Positions 44,711 to 57,577 of a stretch of 64,000 nt of DNA are shown piece after piece. Positions within the stretch are counted from its first letter, which is position 1. The number at the start of each line of letters is the position of its first letter. This DNA is from Polyodon spathula (taxonomy: Eukaryota > Chordata > Actinopteri > Acipenseriformes > Polyodontidae): the NCBI RefSeq assembly GCF_017654505.1, contig NC_054538.1, forward strand, positions 58,651,684-58,715,683, written 5' to 3'. The notes beneath the pieces were generated by a model that was given only the letters and a program-made list of their open reading frames with translations, made no database searches and was not told the DNA's origin. The translations under genes were made by a program, and so were the position numbers.

Positions 44711-45160
44711 CACGGTATTGCAGATTTCACATTTTTACCCTGAAATATACCCAATGCCATGTAATTACGTAGTTTCCTGTGAAAATGCACATTTTTGAAA
44801 GAATAGTACAGTACATATTTTTTATCACTTAAAAATAAATACAGCGAACGTTTGTTTTATTGACATAGCGTTATACTTTAGGAACCTGGCAGCCGGTTTA
44901 GTTTACTTCTGGTAAATGATGGAACGCACTGCATACAGCTGCATGATTAAAATGGCATCAACAAAAAAGACACAAGCTGCATCAAAGATCAGAAATATTT
45001 CTCTTAAAGGTCGCTCTGTCCAGTACAAGAACGGAACATTTAACTTGTCTGTTCGTTCTTTTTACATTTATTTATGTTTTTATTTTGTTTGATAATTCAG
45101 TGATTGTAATAATAGAATGTCTTTATAAGGTGGACATAAACAAATCACTCAGCATGACTG
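44711..45160 (+). mobile_element. Unclassified DNA transposon, CACGGTA family, copy 2
   Basis: Opens CACGGTATTGCAGATTTCAC. It shares AGGAACCTGGCAGCCGGTTT, TCTGGTAAA, a start codon with MASTKKTQAASK, then GRSVQYKNG, and GGTGGACATAAA with the inverted copy at 15891-16445. In this copy the 5' terminus survives and the 3' end is lost; in the other it is the reverse. The two starts (MSSAHKTPAASK and MASTKKTQAASK) agree, which supports a real ancestral reading frame. Superfamily not assigned. Confidence 0.6.
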
Positions 45161-48091
45161 AGGGCTGCATGGCGTAAGAGACCTCTGGAATTAATGGAAG
45201 ATATGTGCTTATAATTTAAACAATAAGGAAATTCCTCTTGGCTCGTGGAGAGCCACCCTCGCGGAGCTGAGATGAAACCGATTGGTCTCCAAGGCTGGGA
45301 AGCACCATTACTTCCACCAAGGGGGATCTAGATGAGAGAAATGGGTGATGTCAGTGATAGATAAATCTGGCAGGGGGTCCCACTTGACTTGCTGAGAATG
45401 AAGCCAGTGACGGCTGGGCTTCTAAGGAGAAGTGAGCTTCATTGACCCCCAAGAGAGAGACTGTTGCAGAGGAGGGCGCAGTTGCAAGGTGCAGTAGCCG
45501 GATAGCAGAGAAAGCTTAGTGGGGGAGGGGAGGATGGTGGAAAACAAAAAACATAAGAGGAGCCCTCATTCATGCCCCCTTAACAAGTTTTTAATACATA
45601 TTCTGTAATTTAGCTTTTCACAGTTATTCAGGTAAGTATTTATATTTGTATTTGTTTAGGAACATTTATGGTATACTAACTCTATAGAAAATGTTCAATC
45701 TTGAATGTGACAACACTTTGTTTTCTGCTTTAATAAATATTATTTTTTAATCATGAAATACTTGAAATACCTATTTATAAACTTTGAAAAAAACACATTT
45801 TTTTAGGTGAAACAGACACAGGCCTAGTTATGATTGAAATCAACAATGGACTCCATAAATGTTTATGGACTATTGTTTTTTTATGTAACAAGGCAATGTA
45901 TGAAAAAGAATGCATGTTTATGGCTAAATTTCCTTACATTAAGCATCTGCATTTGCTTATAATGTCATTTGGAACCGTGTAATTCAGCCAGTCATCATTC
46001 TGTTGATAGATTTGAATGAATACAAAATAGATTCCAAAATGAGATCTGGTTTAAATAATTAAACTAATTAAAATCATCACTGGCGTTAAATATGAAAAAA
46101 ACATATTCAGCAGCGGAGCTTTGGACAGTTGTATCAAATAAAGCAAATAACAAAATAGAATGTGGCCTGGGTTAATTACTTTAAATGTTAGATTGAAAGC
46201 AAGCTTTTCATTTTTGTATACTAAAGAGTAAAGAGAATACAAGACGAATAGACATACTAGCTTGTGTGGCCAATTGCTTGAACAGCCAATTGACCACACT
46301 AGTAGCCAATAATTATATTTGACTTGGCTTGATTTTGAAATTCAAGGCCAAGGTGAAAGCATGGCCATGGAAATCACTGAAACATTCAGTTGTTGAATTT
46401 GTTTTAAAATGAAGGGATGGAATCTTTAAAGTTTATTTTGTCTGTGGAAGTCAGTGTAATTCATGGATAATTCTAAAAATCTAAAAATAGTTTTCTTTCT
46501 TTTTTTTGAATAACTTGCAGTGGTTTATTTATGCTGATGCAAGTTTGTATTTTTGCATTGCTAAAGTTCAGACTTGAACCTGACTATTCTAGGGTTAAGC
46601 AGTCAATGGGGGAAAAAAAGGCAAATTTTTCTTCCTCCATATAAGGTCTCTTGATTACGTCAATCAGGTGTGAAGTAAAGTAAGAAATGACGGTCCTGAC
46701 TTGGATTTAGTACAGCAAAAACAGACTTGTTAATCTGTATCTGTAGAATGATGGTTTCTATAAAGGCTACACATATATCTATTGATTGTAGCTTTTCAGT
46801 TCAGCTTTTTTTCTTTTATACTTCAATTGGTTATTTGCCTCTATACATTTAATCATTTGAAAACCTATATGCCCGCCCCCTTAAAAATAAATCGGAACTA
46901 ATGTTTTCATTAGCTTTGTTATATTCTTATATTTGGAGGCAGTGTGACTGTAAGCAGATTCATTGTGTTTACTCCTTACTAAAGTGTAATTTGGGTTTGA
47001 CTACAGTTCTAGTTATCTGAGTTTAATATTAATATTATGTTTGTCTTTAGCACCTCGAAACAGTACAGTTTAGATGACATTTAGGTAAGCAAAATGTACA
47101 ATGGCTGTCTACATTGCGGGGAGTCTTTTACGAATGCATTTGTTGTTCTCCCACACAGAGGTAGGTAGTATACACCACAAAAGGTAACAACATAGGGAAA
47201 GAAACCAACATTAAAAATTAAATAAATATCACATGTCATTACTTACTAAATTGACTTAGTGTTCTGTGATTATATTTTGCACTGTATCACATCTTTTTAT
47301 TATGGTCGATTTCCTATTCATGTACTGTTTCAGCAGCTCTGTAAAATTAACAATAGTAAAATAGATTCTAGGTGCACTCAACTATTAAATTGTGTGACGA
47401 TGAAATACTCATTTAATAAACGCCCACAATATTGTTATTAATTACATTTTTTTCCAGTGAATGAACATTTATATTAGTTAGTTAATAATTGCACTGTGTG
47501 TTGGCCTAGGTGAAAAGTCTGTTTTTCAAAATTTGAAATCAGAAAATAAGTTTAAATCTACAGATAAAAAATATTTAGACAAAATAAATGGCTACTGTAG
47601 GTTTCACCAGTTTAAAAAACAAGCAAATACACACACAGCATGTAAAGCTCATCTTCCAAGCTGAATATGTGTGCATATACAAGATGTGTGAGCTAAAGAC
47701 TATACATTTTCAGTGCTATACAACAACATGATAATTAGTGATGGTAATATTGATAAAAGACCAGACTAAAGCTTTGTAAGTGGATTTTAATATAGTTTCA
47801 CACTTGTACCAAATGCACAACTATTTATGTGATTATATAGCTGAGAGAGACGATAAGATCTGGCAACTTGGATTTGAGCAGACAATTTCAAAATGGCTAG
47901 AAGCACCTTGCTCTGGGTATAGCTGGAAATATCAATACAACTCATTAACATCAATCAGAGAGATTGTCGAAGCTCTTTAAATGACTACAGCACAGCAGTA
48001 TTTGCAAAAGATGTTGTTTTTTTCTTTGGTCAATAAGTGCATCTGTTCTCGGCACAACATGCAGCTCCTTTCCCTTTAGACTATCTGCCAT
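45161..48091. other. No gene recognised; one GC-rich island
   Basis: Mostly AT-rich. The block 45230-45550 is richer in GC and complex (GGCTCGTGGAGAGCCACC; CCAAGGGGGATCTAG). An imperfect hairpin lies at 46257-46306 (GTGTGGCCAATTG / CAATTGACCACAC). No frame with a known domain. Confidence 0.5.
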
Positions 48092-48207
48092 AGTAACAGC
48101 CATAGCACTCTGGCTTCTGATCTCATTAGACTTCAAAAGCTTAGCGGGATTAGTTCTGGTCAGTACATGGATGAAAGATCCCCAAGAAGCCATGTTTGTG
48201 GTAAAGT
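48092..48207 (+). pseudogene. 5S rRNA-derived sequence
   Basis: Aligns by eye with vertebrate 5S rRNA along nearly its full 120-base length: CAGCCATAGCACTCTG for the GGCCATACCACCCTG start, CTGATCTCATTAGACTTC for the next block, AGCTTAGCGGGATTAG for box A, and CTGGTCAGTACATGGATGAA for the intermediate element and box C. About one base in four differs, so it is not a working gene. It is either a 5S pseudogene or the head of a 5S-derived SINE (SINE3 type); I see no SINE body after it. Confidence 0.75.
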
Positions 48208-51200
48208 AAGGGGCATGTTTATCTGAGGTCTTGTAGATATTAACAATCCCAATGTATCATTTCTAGGAGGGGAGTTTTAGCTAAATTATTGTTGTGGTCA
48301 GAATTCAGAAAGTGCTACTCTTTAGGCTGTGAAAAACTGTGTGCATGGTCATGCTGAATGATCAATTGTCTTGTTCAGTTTCTTCATGCGAGAATTCTGT
48401 GGTCCAGCGAGTTCATGTCAGGAAGTTGACAGCTAGCCATTAGCTAAGATTAAGAAGCCCATTCTGATGGGAGAAACTTGAGGACTTGGCTTTATGCTTA
48501 GAATGGGGACACATTCTCAGATAGTCCTGTGGTCCCTTTGCTTAAAAAGCTGTAGCTGTTATTTAGGAGATTCTTGCCAATTATTGAAAGGGAATAACGT
48601 GGGTTTAGATGAAGAAAATAACAAAAGATCTAATATATATATATGTTTAAATCGCCTTTTTATTGTCTAAAAATGATCAAATATAAACTACCTTAAATCA
48701 CGTTTTAACTCCCATTTATTGCTACTTACTCACTAGTTGGATTTTTTTTTTCTCGGGCTGCCTTTTCTTATATTGCTCTCTGCTTTTCACATGCTGGCTT
48801 CTTCAAGTAAGCTGCTCTCTCCCACAATTGAATTTCAAGGAATGTATTTAATACCCCCAAATCTCTTTATGGACAAAGTCAAATTCTTGGTAGGTGTGGG
48901 GCTTATCTTTTTTAACTTTGGATGACTGCCAGAAACATGATTATCACCTGACTGTGTGATTATCGATAACTTTTCAGTAAATAATAATCCAAAAACAAAA
49001 CATAAAAACAATAACATTGGGAATATTGTGATTCTCTATCCAGACCTACGCTTTCATCTAATAGCACCAACAGAAACCAAAAATAACCCAGAAAACAAAG
49101 TGGGAATTCACAAAAACAGGATGCCAGTCAAAGACATTTCCCAAATACTATTATGTACACAGGTATAGATCAAATGTCACTGATGACATTAGAAACATGA
49201 CACAATAGATGAAAAGGTAGATAACCTAAAGCTGACCCCTAGCCCTGAAGGGCCCACATCAAATCCTAATACCCAGGGATTTAATAACACGTTTCTACAG
49301 TGAGTACCTCATCAAACAAAAGGTGAGAATAGCCTAAACAAATCAGGTTATATTAGGTTTTGACACGTACTTGGGAACAAGAAGCTTGTGCAATAAGCTG
49401 TTGAAAGTAATAAGGTAAAAAACTGAAAATAGAACATTCAAGAATATTCAACCAGTTATAAAAAGCGAACCATTTGTTTTCTTCATGTTCTTCTGATTTG
49501 CAAGTTCTATTTATTGTTTGTTTTTATATCACTGGTGGCAAATTATTATGTCATGTATATATCCATTTAAGATTATAAAAAAGTATATATTAAAAACAGG
49601 CCTATTTCTTATCACCGCAAACTGTTCTTGACTGAAAAAACTGTACATGCATATTTGCTGTATTTAAGTGTAGTGTATCAGTTGATAACCATTCACACAT
49701 AAAATAAACAAAGATGGCCAAGTTATTTTATTTTAGAAATCTAAATTAACATTTAAAAGAAGTTCTTGCTCTACCATTACCTTCTATTATCTTATACCTA
49801 ATATAATTTAGGTTTACTGCATCCATTTCTATTATACACCATCAGTTTAAAATGAGTTTAATCCAATAAACCCTCACAAATACACACCATTAAACATTTT
49901 AAAACAATGTTAACCTTGCTGTTCTTTGCCAAATGCACAGCAGTGCTAGATGGTTTTATTTATATATTTATTTTATATTAAAAGGAATAGTTCCATTACT
50001 ACCACTATGACACATTTTATAGTTGTCGATGATGACTGCAATGAGGCAATCTGATGTATCTACAAATAATATAATGATGTGTATTTGACACCAACCTTTA
50101 ACATTGGTTTGCCATGCATCGTGTGCTTTATAAAAGAGTGTATGTAGTGCAGTTCTGGTTTATTAACCACCTGGAGATTCACGAGCTTGCACTCTTTCAT
50201 TTGAATATTAAGCAATGTCATTCATGAAAGCAGATGTAAATGACAGCATCAGCATTGTCTCAGCCAGCAAATGCAAATGTTACTCTTAAACTGGCCCATG
50301 GCATATAATAAAATGGCTTTTCTAGAATTCATAATTACTTCTATGTTTCACAAAATATTTTTCTCATTTTGTGAATAGGGCAATACTTTCATAGCTGCTC
50401 CAGGTTTGCCTTGGCACATGAACCTGTTGTCTGCAGTTGCATACACTGCAAAATAAAATAACAGCTTTCACCAGCCACTGATCCCATCACCATCAGTGCA
50501 TTAACAGATGCATGCAATGAAAGATGGAATAACTACATGCACAATCACAATATTTAAAAGCAAAGTGTTGCTTAAACGTAAATCTGTGAAGTGATGCAAG
50601 TGTTTTTTTTTTTTTTATTATTATTTCGGAGTCACAGTAGTTGCTCTGGCCAAGTTAAAATTAAAGGATGGAGGAAAACTACTGAGGCTACCTATAAAGA
50701 ACTGTAAGGGAGATCTGTGGTAAAGAACATTAAAGCTTTACATCAGGTTTCTTACAATCATCTCTCACAGTTGTTAAACTTTTATCAATGTTGCCTCTAG
50801 TTCCTACCTCAGTAAAATTGGGACCAAATTTGCCCCAATTTTTATATTCAGCCTATATCTTACAGGGACTGACTTTTGCATATAACTTTTGTTTCCTTTT
50901 TGTAGATGTTTCAGCTGTATATGTACCTGTATTCTAACTTAGCTAGTGTTTATTCTAACTTGTACATGTGAAATGTTTTTGGATATATTTTGCTGCATTA
51001 TAGCACCTGAAGCTTTCTCTTTAAAGTTAGGAGGTTTGGACTTCATTAAAGGGATTGTAACTCCTATTCTCTGTCGTTTCAACCTAGTCCTTTTTGGGTC
51101 ACTCCTTATGAGTGTCCTGCTTCAGCTGCAGACAAGTGTTGCAGGTAAAGAAGTCACTTTCCCATAGTTACCATGTGAAAACTTAAATACCACTGGACAC

Positions 51201-52062
51201 TTTTTCATAAATGGACTTGCTGTACAAGGTAATTGGAGATTAGTGCACTGATTCGCAGAATGCTATAATTTTCTTTTTATATATTTTTTTCCTAACTCTT
51301 AGATGTGTCCATTGTAATTATTCAGGATTACAGTATTCAGGAAACTTAAAAAAAAAAAAAAAAAAAAAAGTTAGTTAATTGATTCTTTGTAACTAATTGT
51401 TTGCAATAGTGCTACTTCCAGGCTAAGCTGAAAATCCTGTGTCCATAAAAAATTCAAAAGAATGGATTAATTCTAATTAATCATTGAATAACATGACTGA
51501 ACTTTAATGAGATTCTGTGTGTTATTCTTTCCTAGTGGTTCCTACATTTTTAGGATTTTAATGTGCACTGAAAATTAATCCTGCACAACCTTTTACAAAA
51601 TCGCTCATGTGCTGTCTGTTAGAAAGAACTGCTGCTACTGTAAAGCAGTAGAGGTTAGATGTTGATAGAATTGCCTGCATTTAAATTGTTTTCTCATACA
51701 GTCTGCTTTATAATTTTGCCAGTAAAACACTATTGCAAACCTGTCTGCATGCATATCTGCAATGAGCTGACTGCTAATAAAAAAAATACGATTTTATGTT
51801 CACCATTTGTAATCGTTGCAATTACTGTGTATTTTGTTTATAAATATCACAGTCAATGTTTTTACTCAATAGCAGGGGCCCTTGTTACCACATAGTTTTC
51901 CATCTATTGTAAGTATCCTTCTCCCCCACTATTCCCTATGCAATATTTATTCCAACCTTGTTGGCACAGAATGCAATTGGCACTGCAGCATAATCCATTT
52001 TAATTGCATGCACTGTACACTTCATGTCCTGCTCAAGTGGGTGTGTGGTAACTGTCTCCCAA
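48208..52062. other. No gene recognised
   Basis: About 3.9 kb of AT-rich unique-looking DNA. A tract at 51348-51369. Short frames with no motif. Confidence 0.5.
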
Positions 52063-52438
52063 GGTGCATTTACACTTATAACCAGGACCTGAGCTGGCTT
52101 AGCATTGATTCAGATTAAAATATTCTTATCATTTGAGCCATCTATTTACACTTGAGCACAGAACTAAGCTGGCCTAGGCACTGTATGCATATGCATGGCC
52201 CCTGAACTGTAGTGTGTGTCCTATGACATCATATCGACCACCTCTTGTGTCAAGTAATTTCCACTCCCCAAAAAGGCGAAAGTGTTTAAATCAACAAAAA
52301 AACTGTCATTTGTGTCACTTGTGTGTTTCTACTTCAAAGTGGTTGTTCCATGCAAATTAAAAATTTTATTTTGCCATCAGAAATGGAGCGAAGCACTGAA
52401 AACTGGCATATCGGTACCATCTACCTTTATGTAAATAA

Positions 52439-52510
52439 CACCTGTTTCTTTAAATTTCCACTTCCACAGTCTCTTCTTCAGGGGTATGTGGACATTTAAA
52501 GAGACAGGTG
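52439..52510. repeat. Hairpin with 23-bp arms
   Basis: CACCTGTTTCTTTAAATTTC-CAC (52439-52461) and GTGGACATTTAAAGAGACAG-GTG (52488-52510) pair at 21 of 23 positions. Confidence 0.85.
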
Positions 52511-52648
52511 GTACTGTATACATTTACACATCAGTCTATCAACGTTTCTTATATGCAAATGTAAACAACAGCTACAATTTATTTTCTAACAAAATACAAA
52601 TAAACAGTCCTTTATAAAAGTAAAGTGATTTTGTACCCCTCCCCCCTT

Positions 52649-52652
<4 letters not shown>

Positions 52653-52693
<41 letters not shown>

Positions 52694-52721
52694 CTCTCTC
52701 TCTCTATATATATATCTATAT
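52653..52721. repeat. (TC)n(TA)n compound microsatellite
   Basis: TC repeat, TA repeat, TC repeat, TA repeat in sequence. Confidence 0.95.
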
Positions 52722-53416
52722 ACACTTTCACATCACAGCACTTACAGTGATACACTTTGAAAAATTAATCTAATACATTCAAATCGATTAAACTTCCATG
52801 CTCAGGTTTAAAACACAGCATGTTACTCTTAAACAAAGGACTGTATTCACCCAATGAAGGCGACCGTTTATTTTCTTAACAGCTGCAATTTCTTGCTGTA
52901 TTTGCTTAATTCTCGATAGCGCGAGGTACCTGCAAAACTGAACATTTCCTCATAGTGATGCATAACAAAATGTTTTAAATACACATTTATCCCACATGAA
53001 TTCAACACCTTTAAATGTCTTTTCACATTATAGCACAAATAAAAAAAAATTAAAAATGTGTTTGTATTTTGGAATCCTCTGCCTCTCTCTCCTCAATGTT
53101 CTAACAAAGATATGTTTGATTATGTTGCCAGAGTAACAATCCAAACTCCCTGTTGCTGTTGTTTGCGCCTGTTTGACTTTGTGCCTGTTTGACTTTGGCA
53201 TACGTGAACCGACTCGGGGACTGATTTGTTAACAGCAAAAAACAGACCAAAGCCGTAGTAAAGCCCCCTCTGGAGCAGGACAGCTGTGTGTTCACTACAA
53301 AAAACAAACAAAAAAAAAACCTAAGCATGTTTGAAAGCGGCTAGTGTAAATGGGGTATTAGATGTGTTTTTGTATGGTTTAATTGGAAACAGATGTTCCT
53401 CCAAAGAGAAGAAGAG

Positions 53417-53417
<1 letters not shown>

Positions 53418-53462
<45 letters not shown>

Positions 53463-53465
53463 TTA
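53418..53465. repeat. (AAT)n microsatellite
   Basis: About 15 AAT units. Confidence 0.95.
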
Positions 53466-53616
53466 ATAGTTTAATAAGAAACCAAATGATAACTTTGGTG
53501 TACTATTCTTAAAATATACGTGGGCTATTTATAAGAGATCTTTTTTTTTGGTCCAGTTTTGGAAAGTGAGAGATTGCCTTTTTCAAAACGGCCAATCCGT
53601 AGTGACTAATAAACAT

Positions 53617-53686
53617 AATATATATTAGGATATATATATATATATATATTATATATATAGATATATATATATATATATTATATATT
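53617..53686. repeat. Interrupted (TA)n repeat
   Basis: TA repeat with TTAGGA and TAGA breaks. Confidence 0.9.
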
Positions 53687-53756
53687 TGCAAAGTTTTATA
53701 CAATAATATTGTTTCAAACAATCTAAGCTATTTTAAATAAGCCAGTGAAAACAATT

Positions 53757-54030
53757 AGGTCTTAAAACTAATTTATCCTTCCTGGTCTCCCTTAGTAGGG
53801 GAGTTTCGCAATTTGGGAGCACAATAGTTAAGCGAGTACCCAGCGGACTGCATCTAATAGACGGAAGAGCAACAGAGCAGGAATAGGCAGGCCGACCACA
53901 GAGCGTGAGATTAGCTCAAAAGGATAATCTGGGCTGTCCGTTTAAAGCCTTGTAGGGGTCCATAAAAAGACAACCAGGCAACCAGTGCAGCTTAGCCATT
54001 ATTGATGTCAGGGGTAAATCAACCTTCCAG
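53757..54030 (-). repeat. Probable dispersed repeat fragment
   Basis: GC-moderate block containing GAGCACAATAGTTAAGCGAG, GAGATTAGCTCAAAAGGATA and CCAGGCAACCAGTGCAGCTT. The order resembles a repeat common in fish genomes. On the minus strand LHWLPVCLFMDPYKALNGQP recalls the LHWLPVxxRIxFKxLKALNGxAP block of LINE second ORFs, so a LINE origin is possible. Confidence 0.45.
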
Positions 54031-54069
54031 TTACTAGTACTAAAAGATCTGAATGTACGAATGTTTGAA

Positions 54070-54540
54070 AAGTGATTCTATTAAATGTAATGTTCGAACC
54101 GCAGTGTGGTGTTAAAGTGCAGTTCTAATGTGTATTATTGTTCCTGCAGTTTATTGTTAAACTGCAGGAACAATTGGACTGCACTGGTGGGAGTTAGACT
54201 GTATTTCCAATTGAATTGTGCTACATTGTGGTGTTAAAACTGCAGTTACAAGGTAATTTTAGTACAGTCTAGTGTTAAACTGCAGTTGCAATGTGTGTTG
54301 TACTGGTTTTTTGGTGTTAAACTGTAGTTACAATGATTATTTAAATGTAGTGCAAAACTGCAGTTACAGTGCAATTTTATTACAGTCAAGTGTTAATGCG
54401 ATTACATTACAGGCTACTGTTAAGCCAGTTACAGTGTGTTTTTCAAATGGGTTTTTTTTATGTTAAAATGCAGTTACAAAGTGATTCTATTAAATGTAAT
54501 GTTAAACTGCACTTACAATGTGATTCTGCATCTCTGTTGA
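54070..54540. repeat. Degenerate minisatellite, about 40-45 bp unit
   Basis: The core GTTAAACTGCAGTTACAATG recurs about ten times with variants (TTAAAGTGCAGTTCTAATG, TTAAACTGTAGTTACAATG, AAAACTGCAGTTACAGTG and so on), spaced roughly 40-45 bp by GATTNTATTANAGT-like linkers. Confidence 0.85.
54137..54174. repeat. Perfect 17-bp hairpin in the minisatellite
   Basis: ATTGTTCCTGCAGTTTA and TAAACTGCAGGAACAAT are exact inverse complements around a 4-base loop. Confidence 0.95.
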
Positions 54541-55894
54541 AAATGTCACAAAAAATGTCTATTAAAAGAGGGTAACTTGCATTTTTATTTTGTTATAAAA
54601 GACACACACTGCTCAGGTACCAGTGTTGCTAACAGGGAAAAAAAAATATATTAATTAACACTTTTCTGATTTGAGACCATTTTTAAATGTAAAGGATTTA
54701 ACTGAGGAAAAGAATGAACAAAAACACAGGCTTAAAAGTAAAGGTAGACAATCAGCCCAGTGTTTCAATATGGAATTTTAATTCATGAAATGCGAGACAG
54801 CAATAAACCTTCTAATCAAAAGAAAATATATATTTTATTATCAATCCTCATTGAACAGAAATGAAAGCTTCATGCATATTGTTTTAAATTCGCTGAATGT
54901 ATCAGAGCACTAGCATTCAAGCAGGCTATAAATCTGGTTAAAAATTGTATCCCATCATATCGTAGAAATGTTATTTGTGTAGCATAATGAAAGTGGAAAT
55001 ACCGACTCCATATTATCAGTAAGAGCTTCTTGATGAGCAATCCCAAGCGAAATTACTGCAATCCAGCATTCATTTAAAATATATGTATTTTGTTTTTGTT
55101 TTTTAAATTAGGATGTACCTGGTACATTAGGCAGCACTGAGCGAGAGTACCAGGTACGTCCAATAGCAAGGGGTTAAATGTTTCACAAAGCTATTTATTG
55201 CTGCCCTCACATTAAGTAGCACACCAGAGACTCTGTGTACAGTATATATTTAAATGCACATCCACCTTGTATTATTGACTGACCCTTTTTTATTTTAGTT
55301 TTTACTGCCTTTTGAAATTGGATGTGGTGCTGCATTTGCGAAAGTACTGTCACGTTGTTTAAACCAAACAGCACTTATCAAGCCATTGGTATGCATTCTG
55401 GGAGCTGTTTCCCCATCCAATCAGCAAATGGTTCGTGTAACAAGCACACTCGTTCAGGGGCGGGATTCCTTTCTGAGAGGATTTCAAAAAGTCCCGGATG
55501 CTAGCCTGTTATCTTTTTATTATTAATAACTCAGGAACCATTTCATATTTTTTCACCAAACCTTCAAAAGGCCCTACCTCAGCACAGACCATGTGTACCT
55601 TACTCAGTTTGGTGCAGAAATTCAGCAGCCTGTACATGAGAGTAAAAAAAACAAAACATGTTAAGTATGGGGGGGGGGGACAGGTAACTAGATCTCAGAA
55701 ACCACACAAGGTGGTGTCATGAAACTCTCCATGCTTTCACAACACTGCAAGTCAATGGAACATGCATATCTGTGGGCTATTCCGACAAACCACAGTGAAG
55801 TTATTAAAGTGTAAAGTTAGGGGTTTAACATTGAGCACCCAACTCAACCCTTACTGTAGTGGCTCTACCGCCCCACAGTAATATATATGAACAT
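54541..55894. other. No gene recognised
   Basis: Includes an imperfect hairpin at 55111-55161 (GGATGTACCTGGTA / TACCAGGTACGTCC, 13 of 14 paired) next to GGGGTTAAA, and a G tract at 55670-55679. The patch 55320-55510 is somewhat GC-richer without a recognised product. Confidence 0.5.
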
Positions 55895-56166
55895 ACAGTA
55901 ATTTAGATCTTTTATTGAACATCATGTAACCCAATAAACTACAAAATTATATTGCAAAAGTTTACAGGAGGAAGCCATAATAGTAGTACAGTATTTCATA
56001 TTAGATTTTAGATGTCACGTTTTTCAAGTTTTGTCAGTTTTTTGTTTTCAAAGCTGTATGTAATTCAATATGTGAACGGAACTTTATTCAGCAGGTTTCA
56101 TTTGACTCTATGAAGGAAAATGTGTTCATTCTTTCAGGTGATGCTAAACTTTTGGCCATAGCTGTA
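55895..56166 (+). mobile_element. 3' end of a Tc1-like element
   Basis: Ends GGTGATGCTAAACTTTTGGC-CATAGCTGTA at 56166. I recognise this end and the preceding ATATTAGATTTTAGATGTCA, GTCAGTTTTTTGTTT and TTTATTCAGCAGGTTTCATT blocks as a common Tc1-like family of fish and frogs. The transposase and the left end are missing. Confidence 0.7.
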
Positions 56167-56607
56167 TAATTCCACTTAGGCGGCCTGATGGAGAATAAAA
56201 AAGCGAGAACACCAAGACAGAATTACAACAATGTCTTACCAAAGCTGTCACGCAGTGACCGGCACTGTCTTCACGCCAGTCTCCACCCCTCATGAGAGAC
56301 ACTATGCTCTGTGATGATGTTTGAACAACGCCATTTTCCTTTCATTCTGATTTGAACAATCTGCAGAGAGATTCATCATTTCATGCGGTTTCATCGAAAG
56401 CTAAGTTTTTGTTTAAAAAAAATCTATTGTATTTTTCCTTGCGGAATTAATCGTTGAATTATTTTGTAATTTAAGTGTATTTTACACTTTGTTATAGTAC
56501 GTAGCAGAGAGCAATATCAGTCACATACATAATGCAGATACTTCATCGCTATCTTCAAATCACAAGTCAAGTCGACAAATATGTTGGCTAGTGCTTTCTT
56601 CAGTGTG

Positions 56608-56678
<71 letters not shown>

Positions 56679-57577
56679 GCAAAGCCTTATGGGTCTTTGG
56701 GGTTAATAAAGAGTGCTTGAAACAGAACAGGTTTGGTGAACTGCATGTTTGTATTCTACCAAAGGAAATGTCTTTTTAAGTTGGTTGGTAGATGTTTAGC
56801 CTGAGATTCTGAATAGTTGCTGTATAGTTAGAGCTTATCATCAGGTTCTTTTTTGTTTAGAACAAACTGCAGGATATTTATGTGTCAGTCGGCAACTATT
56901 TAAAGCTTCCAGGTAAGACAAGAATGAATGGGGAACATGACTGTATTTCCTGGTATTGAATTAATTCTAAATATAGCCCCCAAAATACTGTATGTGGTGA
57001 ATTGTTTGGTATTCTGCAATATTGTTGACAAATGCAAGAGATATATTGCCAGTGAATAAACATCTGGTGTTCTTATTAAGAAGCATAAAAAACAATGTGT
57101 TGAATGGCAATAAGGAAAACAAAGGTACTGGTTAAATAACAGGACTCAACTTTAGCACAATTAAAGGAAAAAACAAAGGTGTAGGTAAAAACGTTATTTC
57201 CATCTCAGGAAATATGACTTAAAACAGGAGTTGGCCACATGATATTCCAGTTTGCTTTGCATTCAAATATGTGGGCGCAGTAAGCTTGATCTTACTCATT
57301 GAGAGTCTTTATTCATCTATTTCCCCACCGGATGCCTTGGTAATGAATGGGTATTTAGATTCTGACATTGCCTTCCGTTTTCTTATATACCCATGTGGAT
57401 TTTACTCCATCTCAGTCTCAAGCGTCCTATTTTGATTACTGGTTCTAATTTTCACATAGGTAATTTCTATAGTAAGGCAACACACAGTGCTTACTGAGTT
57501 ACCTAAGAACACAGAAGCATGAGAATGCTTCCGATTATTTCGATGTGTCAAACTTGGTAATCCTCTTTTTTTTAAAC
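56167..57577. other. No gene recognised
   Basis: AT-rich with a TA repeat (56609-56675). No motif-bearing frame. Confidence 0.5.
56609..56675. repeat. (TA)n microsatellite
   Basis: About 33 uninterrupted TA units. Confidence 0.97.

Larger units (their letters stand above)
52063..53355. mobile_element. Possible DNA transposon with ATTTACACT ends
   Basis: GGTGCATTTACACT at 52063 faces AGTGTAAATGGGG at 53343-53355, so ATTTACACT forms a candidate terminal inverted repeat 1.29 kb apart. A related block, ATTTACACTTGAGCACAGAA, recurs at 52145. No target duplication is clear and no transposase is recognised. Confidence 0.4.

Noticed and set aside
47951..48193. 80-codon minus-strand frame starting MASWGSF
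   Set aside because: It lies antisense across the 5S rRNA-derived sequence, which explains the region better.
54070..54540. Regularly repeated unit as a CRISPR array
   Set aside because: Repeats are degenerate, spacers are themselves repeated, and the DNA is vertebrate.
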